A DNA stretch of 64,000 bases from an uncultured Clostridia bacterium (GTDB taxonomy: Bacteria; Bacillota; Clostridia; Lachnospirales; Cellulosilyticaceae): assembly GCA_937981575.1 (NCBI GenBank), contig CALJNR010000012.1:62001-126000 (forward strand), given 5' to 3'. This document shows positions 1 through 7,105 of this stretch, piece after piece. How positions within the stretch are numbered: the first letter of the stretch is position 1; each line of letters begins with the position of its first letter. Under the pieces are notes generated by a model that ran no database searches, had not been told where the DNA came from, and was given only the letters and a program-made list of their open reading frames with translations. A program made the translations under genes and the position numbers.

Positions 1-905
1 GTATCTCCAGTTTGGAATCTTGTAAGGCGGTCGATAAGTTCTGCGCCTTCTTCCATAATCGTTACATCAGCTGCAAAGTCTGTATCAAACACGTAGTTAA
101 AACCAAGTGCTCTAAGTGCAGCAACCATTTTACCAGTAACAAGCGTTCCAGCTTCCATGCCAAATTCTTCACCAAGGGCAGCTCTTACCGCTGGTGCAGT
201 TTGAACAACAACAACTTTATCTGGATCTGCAAGGTGTCTTACAACATCCCATGCATGTTCTTTTTCACAAAGTGCACCCGTTGGACAAACAGCAACACAT
301 TGTCCGCAGTGTGTACAAACAGAATCTAAAAGATCTGCTTCAAAAGCAGTTGATACTACCGCATTGAATCCTCTGTTAATACCTGATAATGCGCCAACTG
401 TCTGTACTTTGTTACACATAGTTTCACAGCGTCTGCACATAATACATTTATCCATATCTCTTACAATAGCTTTGCTTTCATCAACTGGATAAGTAGATTG
501 TGCACCATCTTTACCAATTCTTATTTCTCTTACCCCGAATTTAACAGCAACATCCTGAAGTTCACAACGGCCTGATTTTTCGCATACAAGGCAATCTTTT
601 GGATGGTCTGAAAGTAAGAGTTCAAGGACTACTTTTCTCGCATTAAGAACTTTTACTGAACGGGTATTGACTACCATTCCGTCTGTAACAGGCGTTGCAC
701 AAGCTGGTGCTAAGTTTCTGCGTCCATCAACTTCTACAACACAGATTCTGCAAGATGCAGCTTGATTAACCATTTTTGTATCATGTAAATCTAAATGACA
801 AAGAGTTGGAATATGAACGCCTACTGCTTTTGCTGCTTCTAAAATAGTTGCACCTTTGGCAACCATCGTCTCTTTGCCATCAATAGTAATTTTAAGTTCT
901 GACAT
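1..905 (-). CDS. hydA: [FeFe] hydrogenase subunit HydA, N-terminal 301 residues (3' end outside window)
   Basis: This is the amino-terminal part of a multi-cluster [FeFe] hydrogenase, the H2-evolving subunit of an NADH/ferredoxin-linked cytoplasmic complex. Translation from ATG at 905 shows a plant-type [2Fe-2S] domain (C36, C52, C55, C69), a His-Cys3 [4Fe-4S] site (H101, C105, C108, C114) and two [4Fe-4S] motifs (C154-C164 and C197-C207). It then enters the H-cluster domain at QTAPAVRAALGEEFG. The catalytic L1-L3 motifs lie beyond the window, so activity cannot be judged. An AAGGAG-type ribosome site precedes the start. It follows hydB by 18 bases, as in clostridial HydABC operons. A NADP-linked subclass is possible. 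Confidence 0.93.
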   Translation of the reverse strand, partial: MSELKITIDGKETMVAKGATILEAAKAVGVHIPTLCHLDLHDTKMVNQAASCRICVVEVDGRRNLAPACATPVTDGMVVNTRSVKVLNARKVVLELLLSDHPKDCLVCEKSGRCELQDVAVKFGVREIRIGKDGAQSTYPVDESKAIVRDMDKCIMCRRCETMCNKVQTVGALSGINRGFNAVVSTAFEADLLDSVCTHCGQCVAVCPTGALCEKEHAWDVVRHLADPDKVVVVQTAPAVRAALGEEFGMEAGTLVTGKMVAALRALGFNYVFDTDFAADVTIMEEGAELIDRLTRFQTGD

Positions 906-923
906 TGCTTTCTCACTCCTTCT

Positions 924-2711
924 CTACTGTTTGATAATCGCTTTAAACTTACATTTATCCATACATGCACCACATTTGATACATTTTTCTTGATCTACTA
1001 CATGCATTTGCTTAACAGTTCCTGTAATACAATTTACTGGACATACTCTTGCACATGCTGTACAGCCAATACACTTATCATTAATAATGTATTGAAGTAA
1101 TGCACTACATTCGCCCGCTGGACATTTTTTATCCTTAATATGGGCAATATATTCATCATAAAATACATCTAATGTAGAAAGAATAGGGTTTGGAGCAGTT
1201 TGTCCTAAGCCACAAAGTGCTGTATCTTTGATAACTTGACTAAGTTCTCTTAATACATCAACGTCTTCCATTGTTCCTTTACCATGGGTAATCTTTTCGA
1301 GCAATTCTAAAAGACGTTTTGTTCCAACACGGCATGGTGTACATTTACCACAAGACTCTTCTTCTGTAAACTCCAAATAAAATTTTGCAACTGCTGGCAT
1401 ACAGTTATCTTCATCCATAACAATCATTCCGCCTGAACCCATCATAGAGCCTTTTGCAAGAAGGTTGTCAAAGTCAATTGGTGTATCAAGATCTTTTTCT
1501 GTTAAACATCCGCCTGATGGGCCCCCTGTTTGTACAGCTTTAAATTTCTTACCATCTTTAATACCCCCGCCGATATCATAAATAACTTCTCTTAATGTAA
1601 TACCCATTGGTACTTCAATAAGACCTACGTTATTAATTTTTCCAGCAAGAGCAAATACTTTTGTTCCTTTTGATTTCTCTGTTCCAATTGAAGCAAACCA
1701 ATCTGCTCCTTTTAAGAAAATAACTGGAATATTTGCAAATGTTTCAACGTTATTTACGTTTGTTGGTTTTTCCCAATAACCACTTTCAGCTGGGAATGGT
1801 GGTTTTGTAGTAGGCTCACCACGCATACCTTCCATGGAGTGAATAAGTGCAGTTTCTTCCCCACATACGAAAGCCCCTGCTCCAAATTTGATTTCAATAT
1901 CAAATTCTAGACCACTTCCTAAAATATCTTTCCCAAGTAATCCATATTCTCTTGCATCATTAATTGCTTTTTCAAGTCGCTTAATAGCAAGCGGATATTC
2001 TGCTCTTATGTATACTAATCCTTTTGTAGCCCCTATTGCATAACCACAAATAGCCATAGCTTCTACAACAGAGTGTGGATCTCCCTCAAGGATAGAACGG
2101 TCCATAAAAGCCCCTGGATCTCCTTCATCTGCATTACAAACAACATATTTTTGATCAGCTTTGTTTTTATATGCAAATTCCCATTTAAGTCCTGTAGGGA
2201 ACCCACCGCCCCCACGGCCACGAAGTCCTGATTTTTTAACTTCATCTATAACTTCTTGTTGTGTCATACCAAGTGCCATACCAAGCGCTGCATAACCATC
2301 TCTTGCAATATATTCCTCAATATTATCTGGATCAATAAAACCGCAGTTACGAAGCGCAACACGCATTTGTTTTTTGTAGAAATCCATATGTTTTGAATCT
2401 GAAACGACTTCTTCTGTTGTAGGATCTACATAAAGTAATCTTTCAACTTTTCTTCCTTTTACAATATGCTCTTTTACAAGTTCCTCAGCATCTTCTGGTG
2501 TTACTTGTACATAAAAAGTATTATCAGGAAGAATTTTAACTACAGGCCCTTTTTCACAAAAGCCAAAACACCCTGTTTTAAGGACTTGTACTTCTTCTGA
2601 CATGTTTGCTTCGTTGATATGAAACATAAGTTGTTCTACGATCTCATTAGATTGTGCAGAAATACATCCAGTTCCTCCACATACTAAGATATGCATTGTA
2701 TATTTAGACAT
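924..2711 (-). CDS. hydB: NADH-binding hydrogenase subunit HydB (NuoF-like flavoprotein)
   Basis: This is the diaphorase subunit that binds NADH and FMN and passes electrons to or from HydA; in this family it is the presumed site of electron bifurcation. At 595 residues it has the fused HydB layout. An N-terminal thioredoxin-like [2Fe-2S] domain carries C11, C16, C48 and C52. A NuoF core has the glycine-rich flavin/NADH motif GRGGGGFPTGLKWEF and GAGAFVCGEETAL. The [4Fe-4S] motif ESCGKCTPCRVGTKR follows, and two C-terminal ferredoxin-type [4Fe-4S] motifs (CIGCTACARVCP and CIKCGACMDKC) finish the protein. It lies between the small ferredoxin gene and hydA with short gaps, so it is cotranscribed. 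Bifurcating activity is inferred from architecture only. Confidence 0.94.
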   Translation of the reverse strand: MSKYTMHILVCGGTGCISAQSNEIVEQLMFHINEANMSEEVQVLKTGCFGFCEKGPVVKILPDNTFYVQVTPEDAEELVKEHIVKGRKVERLLYVDPTTEEVVSDSKHMDFYKKQMRVALRNCGFIDPDNIEEYIARDGYAALGMALGMTQQEVIDEVKKSGLRGRGGGGFPTGLKWEFAYKNKADQKYVVCNADEGDPGAFMDRSILEGDPHSVVEAMAICGYAIGATKGLVYIRAEYPLAIKRLEKAINDAREYGLLGKDILGSGLEFDIEIKFGAGAFVCGEETALIHSMEGMRGEPTTKPPFPAESGYWEKPTNVNNVETFANIPVIFLKGADWFASIGTEKSKGTKVFALAGKINNVGLIEVPMGITLREVIYDIGGGIKDGKKFKAVQTGGPSGGCLTEKDLDTPIDFDNLLAKGSMMGSGGMIVMDEDNCMPAVAKFYLEFTEEESCGKCTPCRVGTKRLLELLEKITHGKGTMEDVDVLRELSQVIKDTALCGLGQTAPNPILSTLDVFYDEYIAHIKDKKCPAGECSALLQYIINDKCIGCTACARVCPVNCITGTVKQMHVVDQEKCIKCGACMDKCKFKAIIKQ

Positions 2712-2732
2712 TTTTAGGCCACCTCTTTTCTA

Positions 2733-3131
2733 TTACTCATCTATGGATTTGTGAGCAACTGGAATGATACCATCTACCATTTCCCCACTTTTGATATGCT
2801 TATCTAAAATTTCTTTAGCTTTTTCTTTTGTAACATGTCCATATACCACAGGTTCTTCGCCTGGAAGCGTTACTTCAACTGTTGGCTCTGCATAACAGTA
2901 TCCCATACAGCCGCTCTGTGTGATTACAATATTATTAACATTTTCTTCTCTAATAAGATCAGCAAAATAATTCATGATATCTCTTGCTCCTGAGGCAATG
3001 CCGCATGTTGCCATTGCTACACGAATAACTACCATTTCGTCTACATTTTCGCCTTTTTCTCTTAAATCAACTTTATTTTTTACATTATCTCTTAAGCTTT
3101 TCAGCTCATCTAATGACATGATTTTAGGCAT
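2733..3131 (-). CDS. Small [2Fe-2S] thioredoxin-like ferredoxin of the hydrogenase operon
   Basis: This 132-residue protein has a [2Fe-2S] thioredoxin-like fold in its second half, with Cys in MATCGIASGA and in SGCMGYCYAEP. That is the same four-Cys pattern as the N terminus of HydB. The first 35 residues are charged and helical. It probably acts as an extra electron carrier or docking subunit of the hydrogenase complex. Proteins like it sit between the NuoE-like and NuoF-like genes in many clostridial hydrogenase operons, as here. ATG at 3131 has an AGGAGGAG ribosome site. Its exact electron-transfer partner is not known from sequence. Confidence 0.85.
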   Translation of the reverse strand: MPKIMSLDELKSLRDNVKNKVDLREKGENVDEMVVIRVAMATCGIASGARDIMNYFADLIREENVNNIVITQSGCMGYCYAEPTVEVTLPGEEPVVYGHVTKEKAKEILDKHIKSGEMVDGIIPVAHKSIDE

Positions 3132-3152
3132 ATAAAGCTCCTCCTATAATGA

Positions 3153-3647
3153 TTATTCTTGATATTCACTAATAATTTTCTTAACTTCTTCAGCAGTTGA
3201 AATACGTCCATATACCTTTTCACCAACAAGTACAACTGGTGCAAGTCCACATGCTCCTACACATCTTAAGGCATCAATAGAAAACTTGCCATCTTCAGTT
3301 GTTTGTCCAACTTCAATGCCCAGTTCTCTTTTAAATACATCTAAAATTTTGTCAGCTCCTCTTACATAACAAGCTGTTCCCATACAGACTGCAATAGGGT
3401 GTTTCCCTTTTGGTATCATGGTAAAAAATGAGTAAAAACTAACTACTCCATACACTTGTGATACTGGAACGTTAAGTTTTCTGCCTACAAATATTTGGAC
3501 TTCCTTAGGTAAATATCCAAATAAACTTTGTGCTTTATGAAGCACAGAAATAAGAGCTCCTCTTTTTTCTGGTAGTTCATCAATGAACTTTTCAAGTTGT
3601 GCATACAAATCATTTGCAAGTTCATTATTGCAACTTTCACATGACAT
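3153..3647 (-). CDS. hydC: HydC, NuoE-like [2Fe-2S] subunit of NADH-linked hydrogenase
   Basis: This 164-residue NuoE homologue is the first gene of the hydrogenase operon. It has a helical N-terminal part (LYAQLEKFIDELPEKRGALI) and a thioredoxin-like [2Fe-2S] domain with CMGTACYVRGAD and RCVGACGLAP. It is expected to feed electrons to HydB at the NADH site. Two extra Cys occur at the N terminus (MSCESC). The start at 3647 is preceded by AGGAGGATAT. Upstream lie a promoter and a Rex-type palindrome, so this gene is where redox control of the operon acts. Assignment to a stand-alone NADH dehydrogenase is less likely, because hydA follows. Confidence 0.93.
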   Translation of the reverse strand: MSCESCNNELANDLYAQLEKFIDELPEKRGALISVLHKAQSLFGYLPKEVQIFVGRKLNVPVSQVYGVVSFYSFFTMIPKGKHPIAVCMGTACYVRGADKILDVFKRELGIEVGQTTEDGKFSIDALRCVGACGLAPVVLVGEKVYGRISTAEEVKKIISEYQE

Positions 3648-3693
3648 AACATATCCTCCTCATTATTCATTTTATATAAATCTTTATAATCGT

Positions 3694-3711
3694 TTGTTAA
3701 ACTTTTAACAA
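3694..3711. promoter_or_regulatory. Perfect Rex-type operator
   Basis: The 18-base palindrome TTGTTAA-ACTT-TTAACAA matches the clostridial form of the Rex operator (TTGTTAA, four bases, TTAACAA). Rex is a repressor that leaves DNA when NADH rises. The site lies just downstream of a TATAAT box (minus strand, 3716-3721) and about 50 bases upstream of hydC, so bound Rex would cover the transcription start. No rex gene is in the window. Confidence 0.85.
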
Positions 3712-3715
3712 AAAA

Positions 3716-3745
3716 ATTATAAATTATTTACTTACTTTATGAAAA
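3716..3745 (-). promoter_or_regulatory. Probable promoter of the hydrogenase operon
   Basis: On the minus strand a TATAAT (3716-3721) is preceded at 18 bases by TTTTCA (3740-3745), giving a start near 3709 inside the Rex palindrome. A second possible -35, TTGACA, lies at 3765-3770 within the imperfect Rex-like site, with a poorer TATTTT at 3742-3747. The placing of the start is inference. Confidence 0.55.
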
Positions 3746-3763
3746 TAACATAAAAAATTTATG

Positions 3764-3838
3764 TTGTCAATTAATTAACGACTTTGTCTTAATTATATAT
3801 TATATCCCTATTTAATACTATTGTTAATTAATTAATTC
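3764..3838. promoter_or_regulatory. Two further imperfect Rex-like sites
   Basis: At 3764-3781 the sequence TTGTCAA-TTAA-TTAACGA keeps the Rex spacing with two changes. At 3821-3838 TTGTTAA-TTAA-TTAATTC keeps one perfect half. They lie 70 and 127 bases from the perfect site, centre to centre. Weak or cooperative Rex binding is possible, but such A/T-rich matches can also arise by chance. Confidence 0.4.
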
Positions 3839-3849
3839 CATTACTTACC

Positions 3850-3892
3850 ATCTGGCAAGGTCATATCATGTCATATGTCGTCCTTGCCAGAT
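3850..3892 (-). terminator. Inverted repeat after the PHP gene, possible terminator
   Basis: Perfect 11-base arms (ATCTGGCAAGG at 3850-3860 and its complement at 3882-3892) flank a 21-base loop, 14 bases after the PHP gene stop. There is no run of T after the stem on the minus strand, so it is a poor intrinsic terminator. It could instead protect or process the mRNA end. The rest of the 3648-3906 gap holds the Rex region. Confidence 0.5.
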
Positions 3893-3906
3893 AATAAAAA
3901 GAATGT

Positions 3907-4617
3907 TTAATTGAAACACTGATTCATCCATTTAAAAATATGTTCAATAGATAACAAATCAATATCTATTTTATTTTCTTGTTCAAAAATGTCTTGTAAA
4001 TAATGGGCATCAGATGACTGAACAATAGTATAGCTTTTATATTTTTCTTCATATTCAGCAACTGAAACATATCTTGATACTTCTACCAAGTGAATATTTA
4101 ATTCATCTGGAATAAATCCTAAATTCGATATAACGCTGTAAGAATTTCTATCAATATGAGCAGGATAAATGATTCCACCCATAGATCTTACTTCTTTAAA
4201 TAGCTCTTCTGCTGGTACAGCTGAAGCAGTAAGAAGCAGCCTTTCTATTTCACCAACCACTTCATCTGATTCATTCATAATCCATTGATGTCCGAATATA
4301 TCCACTCTATTTTTAATATTAGGCATACGGCTCCAAATATATTCTTCCATATACTTTGCTGAAGCAATGTCTTTAAAAAGTGCTATGCAATGAAATTCTT
4401 CCATACACTCAATCTCCATGCCTGGTATAACCAAAATGTCATTTTGCTTGCCTAATTGCATGGTTACTTCACAGTTTACGCAAGTATTATGATCTGTTAT
4501 GGCAATTGCCTGCAACCCATTAAGCTTCGCCATATTAATAATATTGTTAGGAGACATAAGTTCATCAGCGCAAGGTGATGCTGCAGTATGTATATGAAAA
4601 TCGTAAGCTGCTTTCAT
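3907..4617 (-). CDS. PHP-domain metal-dependent phosphoesterase
   Basis: This 236-residue PHP-family protein is likely a cytoplasmic metal-dependent phosphatase or nuclease with an unknown substrate. The family's metal-binding motifs are present: DFHIHTAAS near the N terminus, AITDHNT, IPGMEIEC, a His in YPAHIDR and SSDAHYL near the C terminus. It lacks the polymerase and histidinol phosphatase context of other PHP proteins. It is the last gene of a six-gene cluster. Its ATG abuts the stop of the preceding DRTGG gene, and the ribosome site TGGAGGAATAG lies inside that gene, which suggests translational coupling. A similar PHP gene is often seen beside clostridial hydrogenase clusters (family knowledge). 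Confidence 0.85.
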   Translation of the reverse strand: MKAAYDFHIHTAASPCADELMSPNNIINMAKLNGLQAIAITDHNTCVNCEVTMQLGKQNDILVIPGMEIECMEEFHCIALFKDIASAKYMEEYIWSRMPNIKNRVDIFGHQWIMNESDEVVGEIERLLLTASAVPAEELFKEVRSMGGIIYPAHIDRNSYSVISNLGFIPDELNIHLVEVSRYVSVAEYEEKYKSYTIVQSSDAHYLQDIFEQENKIDIDLLSIEHIFKWMNQCFN

Positions 4618-4962
4618 CTATTCCTCCATAATAGAACAAATCGAAGATAACTTACAGACCATGTCAAAGCTATTTAGCGCAGTACATAAAACCGGAATGC
4701 TTTCTTCATCTGCTTTTCTAAGCATTTCATCATCTGGCGTAACATTTTCTGTAAGAATAATTGCAGATAGCCCTAGGAGACTGGCAACTGCTACAGAATT
4801 GATATGTCCTTGAATAGTCACCCAAACATTTTTTTCTTTAGCGTGGGCCATAACAAAGCTAAGGAGATCCCCAACATGCCCTCCTTCTATTTCATTATTC
4901 AGGCCGTCTTTTCCTGCAGCAAGTTTTATTGGCACGATTTCTAAAAGTTCTTTTACAGTCAT
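4618..4962 (-). CDS. DRTGG-domain protein (copy 2)
   Basis: This is a 114-residue single-domain DRTGG protein. The fold is best known from regulatory parts of HPr kinase and phosphotransacetylase-type proteins and probably binds a small ligand. Features visible are KLAAGKDGLNNEIEGGHVGD and the alternating hydrophobic/glycine segments after it; no enzyme motif is seen. ATG at 4962 is preferred over GTG at 4971 because the latter has no ribosome site. The ATG falls six bases after the upstream stop. It is a paralogue of the protein at 6735-7085, and the two flank the hydrogenase-like and ATPase genes, so they may form a pair. The function is unknown. Confidence 0.78.
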   Translation of the reverse strand: MTVKELLEIVPIKLAAGKDGLNNEIEGGHVGDLLSFVMAHAKEKNVWVTIQGHINSVAVASLLGLSAIILTENVTPDDEMLRKADEESIPVLCTALNSFDMVCKLSSICSIMEE

Positions 4963-4967
4963 TTGTA

Positions 4968-6284
4968 TCACTCTTTTCTATTATTATCGTTATGGGTTGG
5001 AATAACAGTCTGTGTAAGGTTATGCATAACCTCAGATAAGTCTTGTATTCTCTTTCTAAGCATAAATACACATTCTTCAATCTTCGCATCCTGCTTTACA
5101 ACATCTTCTGCAAAACATCTGCATGTTGGGGCTCCGCATGAACCACAATCAATTTTAGGCAACTGTTTATACAACGTTTCAATGTCTTCCATCATTGTTA
5201 AGGCCTTTTGCATATCTCTGTCTAGTGAAAAAACAGGCCTTGGTGTGATGTCTTTATTAAAAGCATAAGGTAAAGATGCAATCTCCTGGATGAGTTTTTC
5301 ATTGCTGCAAATCCCCTTTGCAAGATCCTCCTCTATCCACTTTTTAAGCGTATATCGGCTGATAAAAGGATTCTCAAGAGCTAAAGCTCCCCCTAGGCAG
5401 CCTCCTGTGCAAGCCAGTGCCTCAATATATTGAACGTTAGACAGTGTACCATCCTCAACTTTTTCAAGTATGCCAATAACACTCTCCATCCCATCTACTG
5501 CAATATGGCTCTTGATGGTATTTTCATCTAATCCCCCATTATGCATCGCCCAAGACAGTCCCTTATAACTGCTTTGTCTTTTAACATCTATATTTTGATT
5601 TGTATTCATCTTATAGATCATCATTTTATAAATGTCCTGCATGGATAATACCCCATCCACATACGACCTATCCAGTCCTTTTGGCCTATGTATTTCAGTG
5701 GCTTTTGCGGGGCAGGGAGAAATAAAAAATACCCCTATTTCGTTTTCTAATATCCCTTTTTCCAGATACTGGATTTTAATATATCTAGCTGCGAGTTCCA
5801 TAGGCGATATGATTGGAAGCACGTGATGAATCAGTGAAGGAAAGCGTCTTTGAATAAGTCTTACAATAGCAGGACAAGATGACGAAATAATTGGAAAGTT
5901 CTTTGCCGTTTGAACATATTCGTTGGTATGCTTTGTAATAACTTCTGCTGCACACCCCACCTCTAAAATATCAGTAAATCCTATTTTGTACAAAGTACTT
6001 AATATCTGCTCGATATTCTTTGCCTTAGGGAACTGTGCATAAAATGAAGGAGCTGGAAGCGCAATACGGTATTTATACTTCTGGATCATATCTATATCGT
6101 CTGTTACTGCTCTTTTAGCGCCATTTCTGCATATTCTAATACAATTGCCGCAGTCAATGCACCTATCCTCTATTATTTTGGCTTTTGATCCTCTTACTCT
6201 GATAGCTTCTGTTGGACATCTTTTTATACAATCAGTACATCCTATACATTTGGTTTGTTCAAGTGTTACTGAATGGCTGTACAT
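4968..6284 (-). CDS. Hydrogenase-like iron-sulfur protein, probable sensory [FeFe] hydrogenase homologue
   Basis: From ATG at 6284 (438 residues) there are two ferredoxin motifs (C13-C23, C42-C52), an H-cluster domain and a C-terminal CxxC-type Fe-S domain (C380, C383, C388, C405). The four likely H-cluster ligands are kept: C137 in SSSCPA, C191 in SPCPAKATE, C292 and C296 in ACTGGCLGG. However, the residue matching the proton-shuttle Cys of catalytic enzymes (TSCCP) is Ser136, and the following Trp is Ile. This points to a sensor or electron-relay role, not fast H2 turnover. The neighbours are an anti-sigma-type ATPase and DRTGG proteins. GTG at 6296 or ATG at 6293 are other possible starts, but the AAGGTGAT site fits 6284 best. 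Confidence 0.85.
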   Translation of the reverse strand: MYSHSVTLEQTKCIGCTDCIKRCPTEAIRVRGSKAKIIEDRCIDCGNCIRICRNGAKRAVTDDIDMIQKYKYRIALPAPSFYAQFPKAKNIEQILSTLYKIGFTDILEVGCAAEVITKHTNEYVQTAKNFPIISSSCPAIVRLIQRRFPSLIHHVLPIISPMELAARYIKIQYLEKGILENEIGVFFISPCPAKATEIHRPKGLDRSYVDGVLSMQDIYKMMIYKMNTNQNIDVKRQSSYKGLSWAMHNGGLDENTIKSHIAVDGMESVIGILEKVEDGTLSNVQYIEALACTGGCLGGALALENPFISRYTLKKWIEEDLAKGICSNEKLIQEIASLPYAFNKDITPRPVFSLDRDMQKALTMMEDIETLYKQLPKIDCGSCGAPTCRCFAEDVVKQDAKIEECVFMLRKRIQDLSEVMHNLTQTVIPTHNDNNRKE

Positions 6285-6318
6285 AATGGTCATCACCTTC
6301 TCTCTTACTCCACTAGTA

Positions 6319-6732
6319 TTACATTAAAAACACTATAATCTCTACTGTTGTTCCTACCCCTACTTCTGAATAAATATTTAAATGATCACTATACCTTTTC
6401 ATATTTGGAAGCCCCATTCCAGCACCAAATCCTAATTCTCTTATCTCATGCGAAGCTGTTGAATAGCCTTCCTTCATCGCTAAATCAATATCCGGTATGC
6501 CAGGGCCTTTATCCTTTAACAGAATATGCACTTTGTCAGTTGATATTTCGACATCAATGACCCCGCCGTATGCATGAATAACCATATTCATTTCAGCTTC
6601 ATACATAGATATCGATATTTTTCTGATAATGCTTGAATCTATGCCTAATTGTTTTAATGTTCGCTTAAGTGAAGCTGAAGCCTCACCTGCAACCAAAAAG
6701 TTATCTCCGTCTACCTGATAATGCAGCTTCAT
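6319..6732 (-). CDS. Anti-sigma-factor-type GHKL ATPase (RsbW/SpoIIAB-like)
   Basis: This is a 137-residue stand-alone HATPase domain. The N box (SMYEAEMNMVIHAYGG), the G1 box (DKGPGIPD) and a glycine loop (GFGAGMGLPNMKRYSD) are all visible, so ATP binding is likely. Proteins of this kind act as Ser/Thr kinases on anti-anti-sigma partners or as switch kinases. No STAS antagonist or sigma gene lies next to it, which is unusual. It is two bases downstream of the first DRTGG gene and precedes the hydrogenase-like gene, so it may read a redox signal from that protein. The target is unknown. Confidence 0.85.
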   Translation of the reverse strand: MKLHYQVDGDNFLVAGEASASLKRTLKQLGIDSSIIRKISISMYEAEMNMVIHAYGGVIDVEISTDKVHILLKDKGPGIPDIDLAMKEGYSTASHEIRELGFGAGMGLPNMKRYSDHLNIYSEVGVGTTVEIIVFLM

Positions 6733-6734
6733 AA

Positions 6735-7085
6735 TTAATTATCTCCTTTGTTCATTAACCCTCGCCCATAAAGCTTTCCACAAGCCACATAAAGCGGTTG
6801 ATCTGTAGAAAGAAGCACCATTTTTTTTTGATTCGCCATGTTAATCATATCTTCTGTTGGTGATTTCCCTCTTACAAATACGATGGCCTTAATATCCAGC
6901 ATTTCCGCCGTCCGAATGACCTGCGGATTAATGAGTCCCGTAAGTAAAAGCACTTCTTCTTTTGCAAATGCAAGGACATCACTCATTAAATCACAGCCGC
7001 ATGCTGCATGCACCTCCATATCTAATCTGCTTTCCCCTGCCCATACGTTTGCTTTCAATATATCTTGTATTTCTCTAAGTTCCAT
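6735..7085 (-). CDS. DRTGG-domain protein (copy 1)
   Basis: This 116-residue DRTGG-domain protein is related to the one at 4618-4962; both share the N-terminal pattern of a short helix, a glycine turn and xGCDLMSDVLAFAKEE-like or GGHVGDLLSFVMAHAKE-like segments. Here ACGCDLMS carries two Cys that the second copy lacks. It probably binds a ligand; no catalytic motif is seen. ATG at 7085 follows a GGAGG ribosome site. The gene sits between an AlbA/GHKL regulator and an anti-sigma-type ATPase in a tight operon, which supports a signalling role. Confidence 0.8.
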   Translation of the reverse strand: MELREIQDILKANVWAGESRLDMEVHAACGCDLMSDVLAFAKEEVLLLTGLINPQVIRTAEMLDIKAIVFVRGKSPTEDMINMANQKKMVLLSTDQPLYVACGKLYGRGLMNKGDN

Positions 7086-7105
7086 GTTAGCCTCCTGTTT
7101 ACATG

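Noticed and set aside
12-329. Plus-strand open frame of 105 codons at the left edge
   Set aside because: It is antisense to hydA, whose Cys motifs are clear on the minus strand. The frame is Cys/Lys/Asn-rich with no ribosome site.
3764-3838. Imperfect Rex-like sites as proven operators
   Set aside because: They are listed only as weak candidates. The A/T-rich sequence (repeated TTAA) makes chance matches likely.
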